Of a stretch of 64,000 nt of DNA, positions 7,896 to 16,969 are shown one piece after another (positions within the stretch are counted from its first letter, which is position 1; the number at the start of each line of letters is the position of its first letter). Made by a program: the position numbers and the translations under genes. Location: NCBI RefSeq assembly GCF_008386505.1, contig NZ_VUNZ01000001.1, positions 1,178,001-1,242,000 on the forward strand, read 5' to 3'. A model generated the notes under the pieces. It saw only the letters and a list, made by a program, of their open reading frames with translations. It had not been told where the DNA came from and made no database searches. Source of the stretch: Chryseobacterium sediminis. GTDB taxonomy: Bacteria; Bacteroidota; Bacteroidia; Flavobacteriales; Weeksellaceae.

Positions 7896-10859
7896 CTATT
7901 TCTTAATCTGTTTTTTAACTTCTTTTGCTTCCGCAACAATTTCAGGGAAATCCTTATAGTTCGCAATGATCTGATCACATGTATAACTTGCCTGGTAGTT
8001 ATCTTTCAGGCCGATATAGTTTTTCGCCATCAATACCAAGGCTTTTGCTCCCCAGAACTCTTCTGATGCATAGTTATTGGCAAGCTTAAAGATCGTTTCA
8101 TTAGAAGACTTGAACGCCTTCCCTTTATTCTGATAATACGCTTTAGCATACAACGCTTCCGCAGCTACCGATGTATTGGATGATTTTTCAAGAGAAACAT
8201 AAGCTGCCTGTGCATCTTTATCTTTTCCTGAGTTCATCAGACTTCTTGCTTTGATCACTTTCGCTGTTTCAATAACGGCTGCCGAGTTTTTAGAATTAGC
8301 GATTACTGCATTAGCTAATTTTTCAGCTTCAGAGAAGTTATTTTCCTCAGCATACAGTTTCATCAGTTCTACATTTGCATAGTTTTTAATGCTGATATTG
8401 GAAGAGTTTTTAATGCCTTCAAGATACTTTTTCGCTTCTGCAGTATTCCCTTGTGCAATAAATATTTGAGCTAAACGAGTTTGTGCATCATCCTGGTAAT
8501 CGTTCTGAATTCCAGCAACTTCCTGAAGCACAAGTAAAGCTTTAGTTGAATTATTAGTCTGGTAATAACTTTCTCCCAATTCATACTTCGCCTGATACAA
8601 ACCTTCCCCTGTTGGGTTCTGAGTCAGATACTTTTCGTAGTAAGAAATTGCATTCTTATAATCCTTCTTCGCAAACAACTGCTTACCTGTTGACAGATTG
8701 ATCTCATCAATTTCTGCAGCATCTACATTCACCCCAATATTTCTTGCAAAGGCTTCATATCCTGAAACATCTCCGTTTTTCGTGAAAATAGGTTTTGCTG
8801 CCTGAACAACTTTCTGGGCATATGCCGTATTTTTATACTGCTCACCCAAAGATTTCAGTTCCGAAAGGGCCTTATCATTTTGATTCTGATCAATATAATT
8901 CTGCGCTCTGTAAATAGAAGCATTTGCAATCAGGTCTTTGTCAGAAGATCCTTTAATTACTTTTCCAAAATAATCATTGGAATTCGCAAAATCATCCTGA
9001 GCGGCATAGGCTGTTCCTATTTCATATTGAGCGTCATCGAAATATTCAGAATCCGGATATTTCGATAAAAGGTTTTTAAGGTTGGTAATCTTCGCCTGCG
9101 TATCTCCTTTGAATCCTAAAGCCATTGCTTTTTGGTACAAAGTATAATCCGTTGCATCTTCATTTTTATCATAGATGGCAATCGCTTCATTCAGGTCATT
9201 ATTCGCATAATGAATATCTGCAAGGCGAAGTTCTGCATCATTTTTAAATTCCGGTTTCGGATTGGTAAGATATTGTTTGAAATAAGTAGCAGCCTGATCA
9301 AATTTCTTGGATTTAAAATAAGCATATCCTAAATCATAAGGCAACTGCTGCTTTTCAGGGAAGTTTTCGTTCAGAAGCTTTTCATAACGAGCTATGGCAG
9401 ACGGATAGTTTCCTTTCTGGTAATACACCTGAGCCAGCCAGTATAAAGCTCTGCTGTTAAATTCTTTATTGATATTAAAACCAAGGCTTCTTAAGAAATA
9501 CTTTTCAGCCTCGTCATAGTTTCCTTTGTTGAATTCTTCAGTTCCTAACAAATAAGAAACCTCCTGATCTACCTTGTTGATCTCAGGAGTTGAACTCTGC
9601 AATCTGTCAATAGCGTTCAGAGTTTCTTTATAGTTTCCGGAATAAAGATATGATTTTACCAATAATGATCTCATTTCTGAATCATTGGCTCCATTCTGAT
9701 TTTCATTGATATAACTTTGGATAACCGCAGAAGGGCTTTCAAACGGGTTTCCGATATCGTAACTTAGTTTAGCATACTGCTCGTGGGCCAGTTTTTTCAC
9801 TTTTGCATCATAATCCATCTGATAAGAAGAACGGAATGCAGAAAGAGCTTCCTGTTTTTTGTCTACTGCCAGATAAGCATTTCCTAACTGGTAGTAAGCA
9901 TTCTGTGCCAGAGCCGAATTGCTGTTAAGAAGTTGGTTGTAATAAGAAACCGCCTCATCATATTTTTTCAACTGTGCGGCTACAAATCCCATCTCATACA
10001 AATCATTTTCAGACGGATTCTGCTGTACACTCAGATAATCTTTCAAATGCGGATAGGCAGAATTATAATCATTCTTCATGAAATAACTCTCCCCGATGAT
10101 CTTATGAACTTCCGCTTTATAAGAATCTGAAATATTTTCGTTGAGTAAAGCTGTTCCTTCCGTAATGGCCTGATCATAGTTCTTATCATTATAATACATC
10201 TGTACATAATAAGGACGTACCAGCTTTGAGAATTTATCCTGATCCTTTATAGAATCAAAATACTGGAAAGCTTTATCATTTTGTCTGTTGCTGTAGTATA
10301 AATGCCCCAGCATATAAGCGATATCTCCTTTCTGAGACTGATCTGCTGTTTTATAGGCTTCTTCCAGCGCATCGGTAGCTCCTTTAGAATCACCCGTCAT
10401 GAACTTTGCATACCCAAGCTTCAGAATATACTGTGTATTCTCTTCTTTTGAAAGCTGGTACTGGTTGACTTTTTTCAAAGTCTCCAAAGCTTTATCAAAA
10501 TCTTTTTTTGCTAAATAGTAATCTGCCAAAGGAAGATTAGCCTGCGCAAAATAAGCAGAATTTGGGTATTCTTTCATGAAAGCTGTTAACCCTTCCTCAG
10601 CATGATTTTTCTGAAGAATCACGCCAATTACATTATCAAAAAACTGCGCAGCTTCCTTTTTTGAACGGGACAAATTCTGATTGTAGAAATATTGTCTTGC
10701 ATATTCGTATTGAGAAGCGTTGTATATTTTAGTCTGATAAAGATTTTCGGCTAGATTAAACCTGTAATTTTCTTTCTGGGTAAAATATTGGGACTGCTGA
10801 GCATCGGAGATTCCGAAATAAATGACCGCAGCCGCTAAAAGTATTTTTTTTGATTTCAT
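7896..10859 (-). CDS. Large secreted tetratricopeptide-repeat protein
   Basis: This 987-residue protein has a signal peptide MKSKKILLAAAVIYFGISDAQ and then TPR or half-TPR helix pairs along almost its whole length, for example AQNAYYQLGNAYLAVDKKQEALSAF in canonical spacing. TPR arrays of this size act as periplasmic protein-protein scaffolds. It is the first gene of a tight three-gene operon with a lipoprotein and a barrel protein. This suggests a periplasmic adaptor for an outer-membrane complex, which is inference. The upstream 257 bp gap holds its promoter and that of the divergent hydrolase. Confidence 0.85.
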   Translation of the reverse strand: MKSKKILLAAAVIYFGISDAQQSQYFTQKENYRFNLAENLYQTKIYNASQYEYARQYFYNQNLSRSKKEAAQFFDNVIGVILQKNHAEEGLTAFMKEYPNSAYFAQANLPLADYYLAKKDFDKALETLKKVNQYQLSKEENTQYILKLGYAKFMTGDSKGATDALEEAYKTADQSQKGDIAYMLGHLYYSNRQNDKAFQYFDSIKDQDKFSKLVRPYYVQMYYNDKNYDQAITEGTALLNENISDSYKAEVHKIIGESYFMKNDYNSAYPHLKDYLSVQQNPSENDLYEMGFVAAQLKKYDEAVSYYNQLLNSNSALAQNAYYQLGNAYLAVDKKQEALSAFRSSYQMDYDAKVKKLAHEQYAKLSYDIGNPFESPSAVIQSYINENQNGANDSEMRSLLVKSYLYSGNYKETLNAIDRLQSSTPEINKVDQEVSYLLGTEEFNKGNYDEAEKYFLRSLGFNINKEFNSRALYWLAQVYYQKGNYPSAIARYEKLLNENFPEKQQLPYDLGYAYFKSKKFDQAATYFKQYLTNPKPEFKNDAELRLADIHYANNDLNEAIAIYDKNEDATDYTLYQKAMALGFKGDTQAKITNLKNLLSKYPDSEYFDDAQYEIGTAYAAQDDFANSNDYFGKVIKGSSDKDLIANASIYRAQNYIDQNQNDKALSELKSLGEQYKNTAYAQKVVQAAKPIFTKNGDVSGYEAFARNIGVNVDAAEIDEINLSTGKQLFAKKDYKNAISYYEKYLTQNPTGEGLYQAKYELGESYYQTNNSTKALLVLQEVAGIQNDYQDDAQTRLAQIFIAQGNTAEAKKYLEGIKNSSNISIKNYANVELMKLYAEENNFSEAEKLANAVIANSKNSAAVIETAKVIKARSLMNSGKDKDAQAAYVSLEKSSNTSVAAEALYAKAYYQNKGKAFKSSNETIFKLANNYASEEFWGAKALVLMAKNYIGLKDNYQASYTCDQIIANYKDFPEIVAEAKEVKKQIKK

Positions 10860-11116
10860 TCTTCTTGATATAAGAAAATTAGTCTAAATAAGTTAACGAA
10901 AATATTAAAAACTTATTGTTTAAGCAAGTTTTAACAGATTTATTAGGCTTAAATAGCAATTTAACAACGATGAAAATTTTCTCACCATTCAATGATAAAA
11001 TTTACTACTTTCGTCTGATAAAATGTAAACAATTTTAATAATAAGTTATCAAAAACATATTTTAAGTTGATACTTTTTCAACAGCAGCTAAAAACATACC
11101 ATAAATACACTATTCC

Positions 11117-13357
11117 ATGAAATTTAAGATACTTTTAGCATTAATTTTTGTAAACCTTCTGCAGGCACAAAAATTTCAGTTTCCAAAGACAGCTGTAACA
11201 GACTCTCTTACACTGGAAAAACAGATGCCGGGACTTGCTCTTCAAGTGATTCCCCAGCTTCAGTCCGCAAAAAATAAACCGGAAAACAAGGTTGACCTTC
11301 TTGACAATCTTTTCCGTTTACAGATGGTAGCTCAGGATTATAAAAATTCGTTGGCTTCTCTGTCAGAAAACCGCAGTCTCTTTGCCGATCATAATATGGG
11401 AGACTATAGATATATGGGCTTTGAATTGTACAGTATGGCTAAACTGGCCCAAAAGGAAAGCAATATCACTTTTCCCGATGCACTTCGGAAAGCATTTAAT
11501 CAAAAGTACGAAAGCCTTCCGGAAAAACTGCTTCCAAGACTGCCTCTTGCGGTTGACGGCAATGTAAAAGAATCCCGAAAGCAAATGAAGGAAATACTGG
11601 ACAAGCAAAAGAACAAAGACAGTATTGATTACAAAACCGCTCTTGCATTATGCAAAAGCTATCTCAGCTACAAAACGTATTCAAGTATCAAACCTCAGGT
11701 GATGCAATTGCTGGCATCAAAAGACAAAGAAAAATTCATTATTGAGACCAAAGATCTTAAGATAAAAAACGGAAATACCTTAACAATTACCATTGTCAGA
11801 AAAAAAGGAGAGACTTCCCCACTTCCTGTTATTCTTACCAATAATATTTATGCAGGTCCATTTGATGAATTTTTTGGAAAGAGAGCTGCTACTTACAATT
11901 ATGTAGGAGTTGTTGTTAATACCCGCGGCAAGCGAAACAGCAATAATGTAAATGATCCTTTTGAGCATGAATCAGAAGATATCTATGAGGTAATAGACTG
12001 GATAAGCAAACAACCATGGTGCAATGGAAAAGTAGGAATGATTGGCGGAAGCTATTTAGGTTTCAGCCAGTGGGCAGCTGTTAAAAAACTGCATCCGGCA
12101 TTAAAGACGATTGTACCGCAGGTGGCTGTAGGAATCGGGATAGATTATCCTGCCCAGAATAATATATTTATGAGCTATATGCTGCAATGGATACAGTATG
12201 TCACCAACAATAAACTTACCGATGAAGTAGACTTTGGCAATTTCGCAAAATGGAATTTAATCAATACAGAATGGTATAAAAGTGGAAAATCATTCAGGGC
12301 TTTGGATACGATAAGCGGTAAAACCAGCAAAATTTTCCAACGATGGCTAGATCATCCGGGATATGATCAGTACTGGCAAAAAATGGTTCCTTACAAAGAG
12401 GATTTTTCTAAAATCAATATTCCAATTCTGACAACAACCGGATATTATGATGATGATCAGATTGGGGCACTGTATTATTTTAAGCAACATCATCAATACA
12501 ATAAAAATGCAGATCACTATCTGGTAATAGGCCCTTATAATCATGGAGGGGCACAAAGTTTCGGATTTACTTATGTGAATGGAGATCCTATTGATCCTGT
12601 GGCCAGAATAAGTATAGATGACCTTGCTTTCTCATGGTTTGATTATATTCTTAAAGGAGGCAAAAAACCGGAAATCTTAAAAGACAAAATCAATTTTCAG
12701 GTGATGAATACCAATACGTGGAAACATGTTCCTGATCTTGACAGAATGCATACTGCCACTGTTAAATTCTATCTTCAGGACAAGAAAAATACCTCATCAG
12801 TGTTTAGCAAACCGGATACTCAAAATTTCACAAAACAGATTGTTGATTTTAAAAACAGAGATTTGAAGGACACTTATTACAAAATCAGTAAAAAAGACAG
12901 TATAAAAATGACCAATTCAATTGCTTTTGAAAGTGAAGTATTGGACAAGGATATGATCATCAGCGGAAATCTTTCAGGATTTTTCAATGTTTCTATCAAC
13001 AAAAAAGACTTTGATGCGGATACATATCTGTACATGATTCAGCCGGATGGAAAATCTTCTTTATTATCAACCCACATTGTGAGAGCCAGCTATGCAAAGA
13101 ACAATGAAGTAAGACAGCTTCTTGAACCCAATAAAATAGAGCAGATTCCCATTAACAATTCGTATTTCATGAGTAGAAAAATAGAAAAAGGAAGCAAACT
13201 GCTTTTATTAGTGGGGGTGAATAAAAGTCCTAACTGGCAGATCAATTATGGAACAGGCAAGGATGTAAGTGATGAAACGATAAAGGATTCGGGGGGTCCT
13301 CTGGAGGTAAAATGGTACAATGACAGCTATGTAGAACTCCCTGTTTATAAAGACTAA
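11117..13357 (+). CDS. Secreted CocE/NonD family hydrolase (X-Pro dipeptidyl-peptidase S15-like)
   Basis: This 746-residue protein has a signal peptide (MKFKILLALIFVNLLQAQ), an unassigned helical segment to about residue 210, an alpha/beta-hydrolase core and a C-terminal jelly-roll domain. The nucleophile Ser is in MIGGSYLGFSQWA, the Asp in TTGYYDDDQIG and the His in IGPYNHGG, which is the S15/CocE order. Family members hydrolyse X-Pro peptides, acyl esters or beta-lactam side chains. The substrate here is open, and periplasmic peptidase or esterase activity is most likely. An imperfect -7 box (TACTTTCG, 11006-11013) lies about 100 bp upstream. Confidence 0.88.
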   Translation: MKFKILLALIFVNLLQAQKFQFPKTAVTDSLTLEKQMPGLALQVIPQLQSAKNKPENKVDLLDNLFRLQMVAQDYKNSLASLSENRSLFADHNMGDYRYMGFELYSMAKLAQKESNITFPDALRKAFNQKYESLPEKLLPRLPLAVDGNVKESRKQMKEILDKQKNKDSIDYKTALALCKSYLSYKTYSSIKPQVMQLLASKDKEKFIIETKDLKIKNGNTLTITIVRKKGETSPLPVILTNNIYAGPFDEFFGKRAATYNYVGVVVNTRGKRNSNNVNDPFEHESEDIYEVIDWISKQPWCNGKVGMIGGSYLGFSQWAAVKKLHPALKTIVPQVAVGIGIDYPAQNNIFMSYMLQWIQYVTNNKLTDEVDFGNFAKWNLINTEWYKSGKSFRALDTISGKTSKIFQRWLDHPGYDQYWQKMVPYKEDFSKINIPILTTTGYYDDDQIGALYYFKQHHQYNKNADHYLVIGPYNHGGAQSFGFTYVNGDPIDPVARISIDDLAFSWFDYILKGGKKPEILKDKINFQVMNTNTWKHVPDLDRMHTATVKFYLQDKKNTSSVFSKPDTQNFTKQIVDFKNRDLKDTYYKISKKDSIKMTNSIAFESEVLDKDMIISGNLSGFFNVSINKKDFDADTYLYMIQPDGKSSLLSTHIVRASYAKNNEVRQLLEPNKIEQIPINNSYFMSRKIEKGSKLLLLVGVNKSPNWQINYGTGKDVSDETIKDSGGPLEVKWYNDSYVELPVYKD

Positions 13358-13424
13358 ACCCTTTTGTTTGAGCATTTTTGCCTAAATGTTCTTAACAACT
13401 GTTAACATCAAAATAAAAAATCAT

Positions 13425-13432
13425 TACATTTG
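13425..13432 (+). promoter_or_regulatory. Candidate -7 box for the APC permease
   Basis: TACATTTG fully matches TAnnTTTG and lies 30 bp before the ATG at 13463. The -33 TTG is not evident. Confidence 0.4.
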
Positions 13433-13462
13433 CTTTTTTTCAAATCAAATATAAGTTATTGA

Positions 13463-15145
13463 ATGAGTCAACTTTTTAGAAGAAAAATCTATTCAGATAC
13501 AGATACTTCAACGGGGCTTTTAAGAGTCTTAGGTGTATGGGACATTGTATTTTTTGGTATTGCGGCTATTATAGGAGCTGGAAGTTTCAGCAGTTTGGGA
13601 GAGGCCGTTTTCAGAGGTGGCCCCGGTGTGATTCTTCTATATTTGATTTGTGGTTTTGCCTGTGGGTTTACCGCTTTATGTTATGCTGAATTTGCCAGCA
13701 GAATTCCTACCGCAGGTTCCGCCTATACGTATGCTTACGCCAGTTTCGGGGAATTAATTGCATGGGTTATCGGCTGGGCCCTGATCATGGAATATTCTTT
13801 CGGAAATATCTATGTAGCCTTTTCCTGGTCAGATTATTTTACCAGTTTCCTGGGACGTCTGGGAATGCATATCCCAGACTATTTGACCTGCAGCTATACA
13901 GAAGCTAGAAAAGCGGTTCAATATGGTTCCGAAAACAAAGAACTGTTAAACGCCTGGAAAACAGCACCATTAATCGGAAGTTTAAAATTCATTGTAGATA
14001 TTCCGGCATTGGTTATCAATGGTTTGATTACATGGCTTTGTTATGTAGGAGTGAAAGAAAGTAAAAACTTCAATAACTCTCTGGTTATCTTAAAGCTAGG
14101 TGTAATTATACTGGTTATCCTTGTTGGTTTTTCTTATATCAATACTGAAAACTGGACCCCAGTAAGCCCTACAACCGGAACACCATCCTTTATGCCAAAC
14201 GGCTTTGCCGGAGTAATGAGTGCAGTATCCGGAGTATTCTTCGCTTATATTGGATTTGATGCCTTAAGTGTACTTTCTGAAGAGACTAAAGATCCACAGA
14301 AAACCTTACCAAAAGGAATGATTATCTCTCTTGTATTGTGTACAGTGATCTATATTGCATTGACACTTGTATTGACAGGAATGGTGGATTATAAAAAGTT
14401 TGACGGCGTAGGAGATCCGCTTTCATTCATATTTGAAAAAACAAATGCCAATGTAGCCTGGATGGAACTTATCGTTTCCTTCGTTGCTATTGTTGCAATT
14501 ACCACTGTATTATTGGTTTTCCAGATGGGACAGCCGAGAATCTGGTATGCGATGAGCCGTGACGGACTGATGCCTCAGAGATTCCAGAAGGTGCATCCCA
14601 AATATAAAACTCCTTCTTACGCGACTATTGTTACCGGAATTGTAGTGGGTATTCCTATCCTATTCACAGATAAAACATTTATCCTGGATTTTACAAGTAT
14701 CGGAACTATTTTCGCATTTGTTCTGGTATGTGCAGGAGTGCTTATGCTTCCGGCGAAAGAAAAGATTAAAGGAAGATTTCACCTTCCATATGTAAATGGT
14801 AAAATCATTTTCCCTGTTGTTTTCATTGGTGGTTTGTTAGCTTTCTACAAGTGGCAGCCGGAATTTTTTGATAACCTGATGAACTGGTCAGATCCTAATG
14901 AAGGAGAATTCAGAGCTTCTATTTTCTTCTTTATTATCATCAACCTTATCTTATGTGTAGTAGCTTTTATCAAGAACTTATCATTGATTCCATTGGTTGG
15001 ATTAAGCTCATGTCTGTATCTGCTTACGGGAATGAGCCATGAAAACTGGTTCTGGTTTGGGATGTGGTTCCTGATCGGTATGGTTATTTATTTCTGCTAC
15101 GGATACAAAAACAGCAAACTTGGAAAAGAATTAAAGAATAGCTAA
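13463..15145 (+). CDS. APC-superfamily amino acid permease
   Basis: This 560-residue protein is largely membrane-embedded, with about 12-14 hydrophobic segments. TM1 contains GIAAIIGAGSFSSLG, the glycine-rich unwound helix that binds the amino acid backbone in APC transporters, and FAYIGFDALSVLSEETKDPQKTLPKGM is the conserved TM6/loop region of the cationic-amino-acid/YfnA-like subgroup. It acts in the inner membrane as a proton- or Na-coupled importer or exchanger. Substrate specificity cannot be read from the sequence. It is probably monocistronic, with its own -7 box and a strong terminator after it. Confidence 0.92.
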   Translation: MSQLFRRKIYSDTDTSTGLLRVLGVWDIVFFGIAAIIGAGSFSSLGEAVFRGGPGVILLYLICGFACGFTALCYAEFASRIPTAGSAYTYAYASFGELIAWVIGWALIMEYSFGNIYVAFSWSDYFTSFLGRLGMHIPDYLTCSYTEARKAVQYGSENKELLNAWKTAPLIGSLKFIVDIPALVINGLITWLCYVGVKESKNFNNSLVILKLGVIILVILVGFSYINTENWTPVSPTTGTPSFMPNGFAGVMSAVSGVFFAYIGFDALSVLSEETKDPQKTLPKGMIISLVLCTVIYIALTLVLTGMVDYKKFDGVGDPLSFIFEKTNANVAWMELIVSFVAIVAITTVLLVFQMGQPRIWYAMSRDGLMPQRFQKVHPKYKTPSYATIVTGIVVGIPILFTDKTFILDFTSIGTIFAFVLVCAGVLMLPAKEKIKGRFHLPYVNGKIIFPVVFIGGLLAFYKWQPEFFDNLMNWSDPNEGEFRASIFFFIIINLILCVVAFIKNLSLIPLVGLSSCLYLLTGMSHENWFWFGMWFLIGMVIYFCYGYKNSKLGKELKNS

Positions 15146-15165
15146 AAAATATTAGCAAAACTGTG

Positions 15166-15227
15166 AAAGGCAAAATGGCAAAAAAGTCGAATATTTGAAC
15201 AGACTGATTTGCTATTTTGCCTTTTTT
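15166..15227 (+). terminator. Rho-independent terminator after the permease
   Basis: A 16-bp stem (15166-15181 with 15209-15224, one G-T pair) encloses a 27-base loop and is followed by T-rich sequence. It starts 20 bp after the permease stop codon. Confidence 0.7.
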
Positions 15228-15295
15228 GTTTTTCATTCTAAAAAATCGGCCGAATTATTGCTTTAACTTCAACATAATCAATAAACTAACCCGCC

Positions 15296-15634
15296 ATGGC
15301 CGAAAGAATCAAAACATACAGAGAATTTTATCAGTTTTACCTTACTGAACACAGTAAAACAGGAACCCGGATTTTCCATTTTATCGGAACATTGCTCGTA
15401 TTTTTCGTGATAGGATATGTGATCAGTTCCGGAAAAGAAAGGTTTTTATGGTATATTCCCATTTTCGGATATGGGTTTGCCTGGTTCAGTCATGCTGTGA
15501 TTGAGAGAAACAAACCGGCTACGTTTAAATATCCTTTATGGTCTTTAATCTCGGATTTCAGATTGTTTTTTGAACTTTTGATTGGTAAACAGAAATTCTT
15601 TACATCCAATAATCAGCCTCAGAATCAGGAATAA
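15296..15634 (+). CDS. Mpo1-like (DUF962) membrane protein
   Basis: This 112-residue protein begins MAERIKTYREFYQFYLTEHSKTGTRIFHFIGT, the characteristic DUF962/YGL010w N-terminus with conserved His in EHS and FHFIG. Two hydrophobic segments follow (LLVFFVIGYVIS, FGYGFAWFSHAVIE). Yeast Mpo1 is an Fe(II)-dependent dioxygenase in the alpha-oxidation of 2-hydroxy fatty acids, and the conserved histidines seen here fit metal binding. The role in bacteria is inferred from the family. It stands alone, preceded by the permease terminator. Confidence 0.85.
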   Translation: MAERIKTYREFYQFYLTEHSKTGTRIFHFIGTLLVFFVIGYVISSGKERFLWYIPIFGYGFAWFSHAVIERNKPATFKYPLWSLISDFRLFFELLIGKQKFFTSNNQPQNQE

Positions 15635-15674
15635 TCTTACATTTTTTCTTGTCTTTTTTGCTTAAAATATTGGG

Positions 15675-15911
15675 TGTTGGGAAACGCGAAGGCGCAAGGG
15701 TTTATACGTTGCGTATATTTTTAGGCGCAAGAAAATCGAAGATTTTCAGCAAAATTATACGTTCTCAATTTTATCGAAGATAAAATCCTTGCGTCTTACA
15801 TAGGCATGGTTTGTAAAAATCCTAGCGCCTTTACGTGTTACAAAAAACTTGTACTTAGTATTCCAAATTCTATTTCTCTATTGAGATTGCTTCGCCTTCG
15901 GCTCGCAAAGA
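15675..15911. repeat. Intergenic repeat mosaic, copy 1
   Basis: The gap holds 'GGCGCAAG' motifs in both orientations, TTATCGAAGATAAAATCC, and at its end TTGAGATTGCTTCGCCTTCG leading into GGCTCGCAAAGAC. The same motifs recur at 42809-42982, 44541-44930 and 53341-53497. The right end runs into the stop codon of the next gene. Confidence 0.7.
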
Positions 15912-16364
15912 CTATAAGTGGATATTTGGATAAAGCTTCTTCCCTATCAGATATCCCAATGAAGGCAGAATAAATGACAATACAACAGGAATGATCAATG
16001 CCAGTCCTGAACCCTCAAGAATAATTGTTAAAGAGAAAAGATATCCATTATAAACAAGCAGTGCCAGCGTAAAGAAAAAACTGTCATTATTACTATTGGA
16101 AAGGATATTAAAATGGCTTCCAAACTGATCAAATAAACCGGAACAAACGAATAAGAAAACATTCACAAAAAACATCCACAGAACAGCTCTGTAGATCATC
16201 CCCTTTTTTGCATTCAGATATCCGGCAAAGATCAGAAAAAGGGATAAAATTCCTGAAACAAAAAAATCTACACCAGATAAATCTGTTTCACCGCCAGTTC
16301 TCCCAAAGAAATACATGGCATACAGAATAATATTAAGCAGATAGATTACCGTTACATAATTCAT
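15912..16364 (-). CDS. Four-helix integral membrane protein, unknown function
   Basis: This 150-residue protein has hydrophobic segments at roughly residues 2-20, 30-48, 58-77 and 95-145 (probably two helices). It starts MNYVTVIYLLNIILYAMYFFG. No family was recognised. It lies 24 bp downstream of the lipocalin-like gene on the same strand and is probably cotranscribed. Its stop codon lies at the edge of an intergenic repeat. Confidence 0.65.
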   Translation of the reverse strand: MNYVTVIYLLNIILYAMYFFGRTGGETDLSGVDFFVSGILSLFLIFAGYLNAKKGMIYRAVLWMFFVNVFLFVCSGLFDQFGSHFNILSNSNNDSFFFTLALLVYNGYLFSLTIILEGSGLALIIPVVLSFILPSLGYLIGKKLYPNIHL

Positions 16365-16388
16365 ACATCAAAAGTTTACTATTGGCCG

Positions 16389-16844
16389 TTAGTATTTTTT
16401 TTCAAGGATATTATAATGAATGGTGTTTACCATTTTTTCAGCGAGAGCATCTCCTTTAACTGTAATGGGGTTGGGAATGTAACTTGAAAAAGTTATTGTG
16501 TTATCTTTATTCAGGGTTACTTCCACTTCTTCAAGGATATTCTGGTCATCTACATAAAACTGGATTCTGTTTTCTACGATTCTCCAAAAAGAAAGTCTTG
16601 GTTCAGATGGACTGCAGTCCCCTGTTTTCCCTTCTACATAATTATAAATAGCGTATCCGTCTTCCCTGATGGCATAATTTCTCATCAGACGACAGTTATC
16701 AAATTCTTTTACCACTTTCTTTTTATTCTCATAAAATCCGGCTTCCTTTAGTTTCCAGAACCCTGTAACGTCTTCTTTCTTTAATTTCTGGGCATTAATA
16801 CCAGAAACTGCAATAAGAAAAGCAAGAGAAAATATCTTCTGCAT
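16389..16844 (-). CDS. Secreted lipocalin-like small protein
   Basis: This 151-residue protein has a signal peptide MQKIFSLAFLIAVSGINAQ. The mature start DVTGFWKLKEAGFYE is the G-x-W turn seen at the start of lipocalin-like barrels in Bacteroidota, and about eight beta strands follow. One Cys pair (NCRLMR, GDCSPS) could form a disulfide. The function is unknown; ligand binding in the periplasm is an inference from the fold. Confidence 0.6.
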   Translation of the reverse strand: MQKIFSLAFLIAVSGINAQKLKKEDVTGFWKLKEAGFYENKKKVVKEFDNCRLMRNYAIREDGYAIYNYVEGKTGDCSPSEPRLSFWRIVENRIQFYVDDQNILEEVEVTLNKDNTITFSSYIPNPITVKGDALAEKMVNTIHYNILEKKY

Positions 16845-16899
16845 AGATGAATCTGTGTTTTTTATGTGATTTAAATGAATATATAATAATTTGGATAAA

Positions 16900-16936
16900 G
16901 ATTTTCAGCGGGTGGCTCCGCCGCCCGCTGAAAATC
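16900..16936. repeat. GC-rich perfect-arm palindrome
   Basis: GATTTTCAGCGGG (16900-16912) pairs exactly with 16924-16936. The stem continues through TGGC/GCCG with one T-G pair to a TCC loop at 16917-16919. It lacks a T-run, stands out in AT-rich surroundings and lies 33 bp after the stop of the DUF3857 gene. It resembles the palindrome at 43032-43070 in plan but not in sequence. Confidence 0.75.
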
Positions 16937-16969
16937 TAAAATTTGAACCTTGAACTTTAAACTCAGTAA

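Noticed and set aside
8880..10130. Plus-strand ORFs of 62-66 codons inside the TPR gene
   Set aside because: They are antisense shadows of the strongly repetitive TPR gene and Ile-rich by codon mirror; no start signals.
15675..15911. CRISPR array
   Set aside because: The repeated motifs are short, in both orientations, irregularly spaced and found in several distant gaps; no cas gene is in the window.
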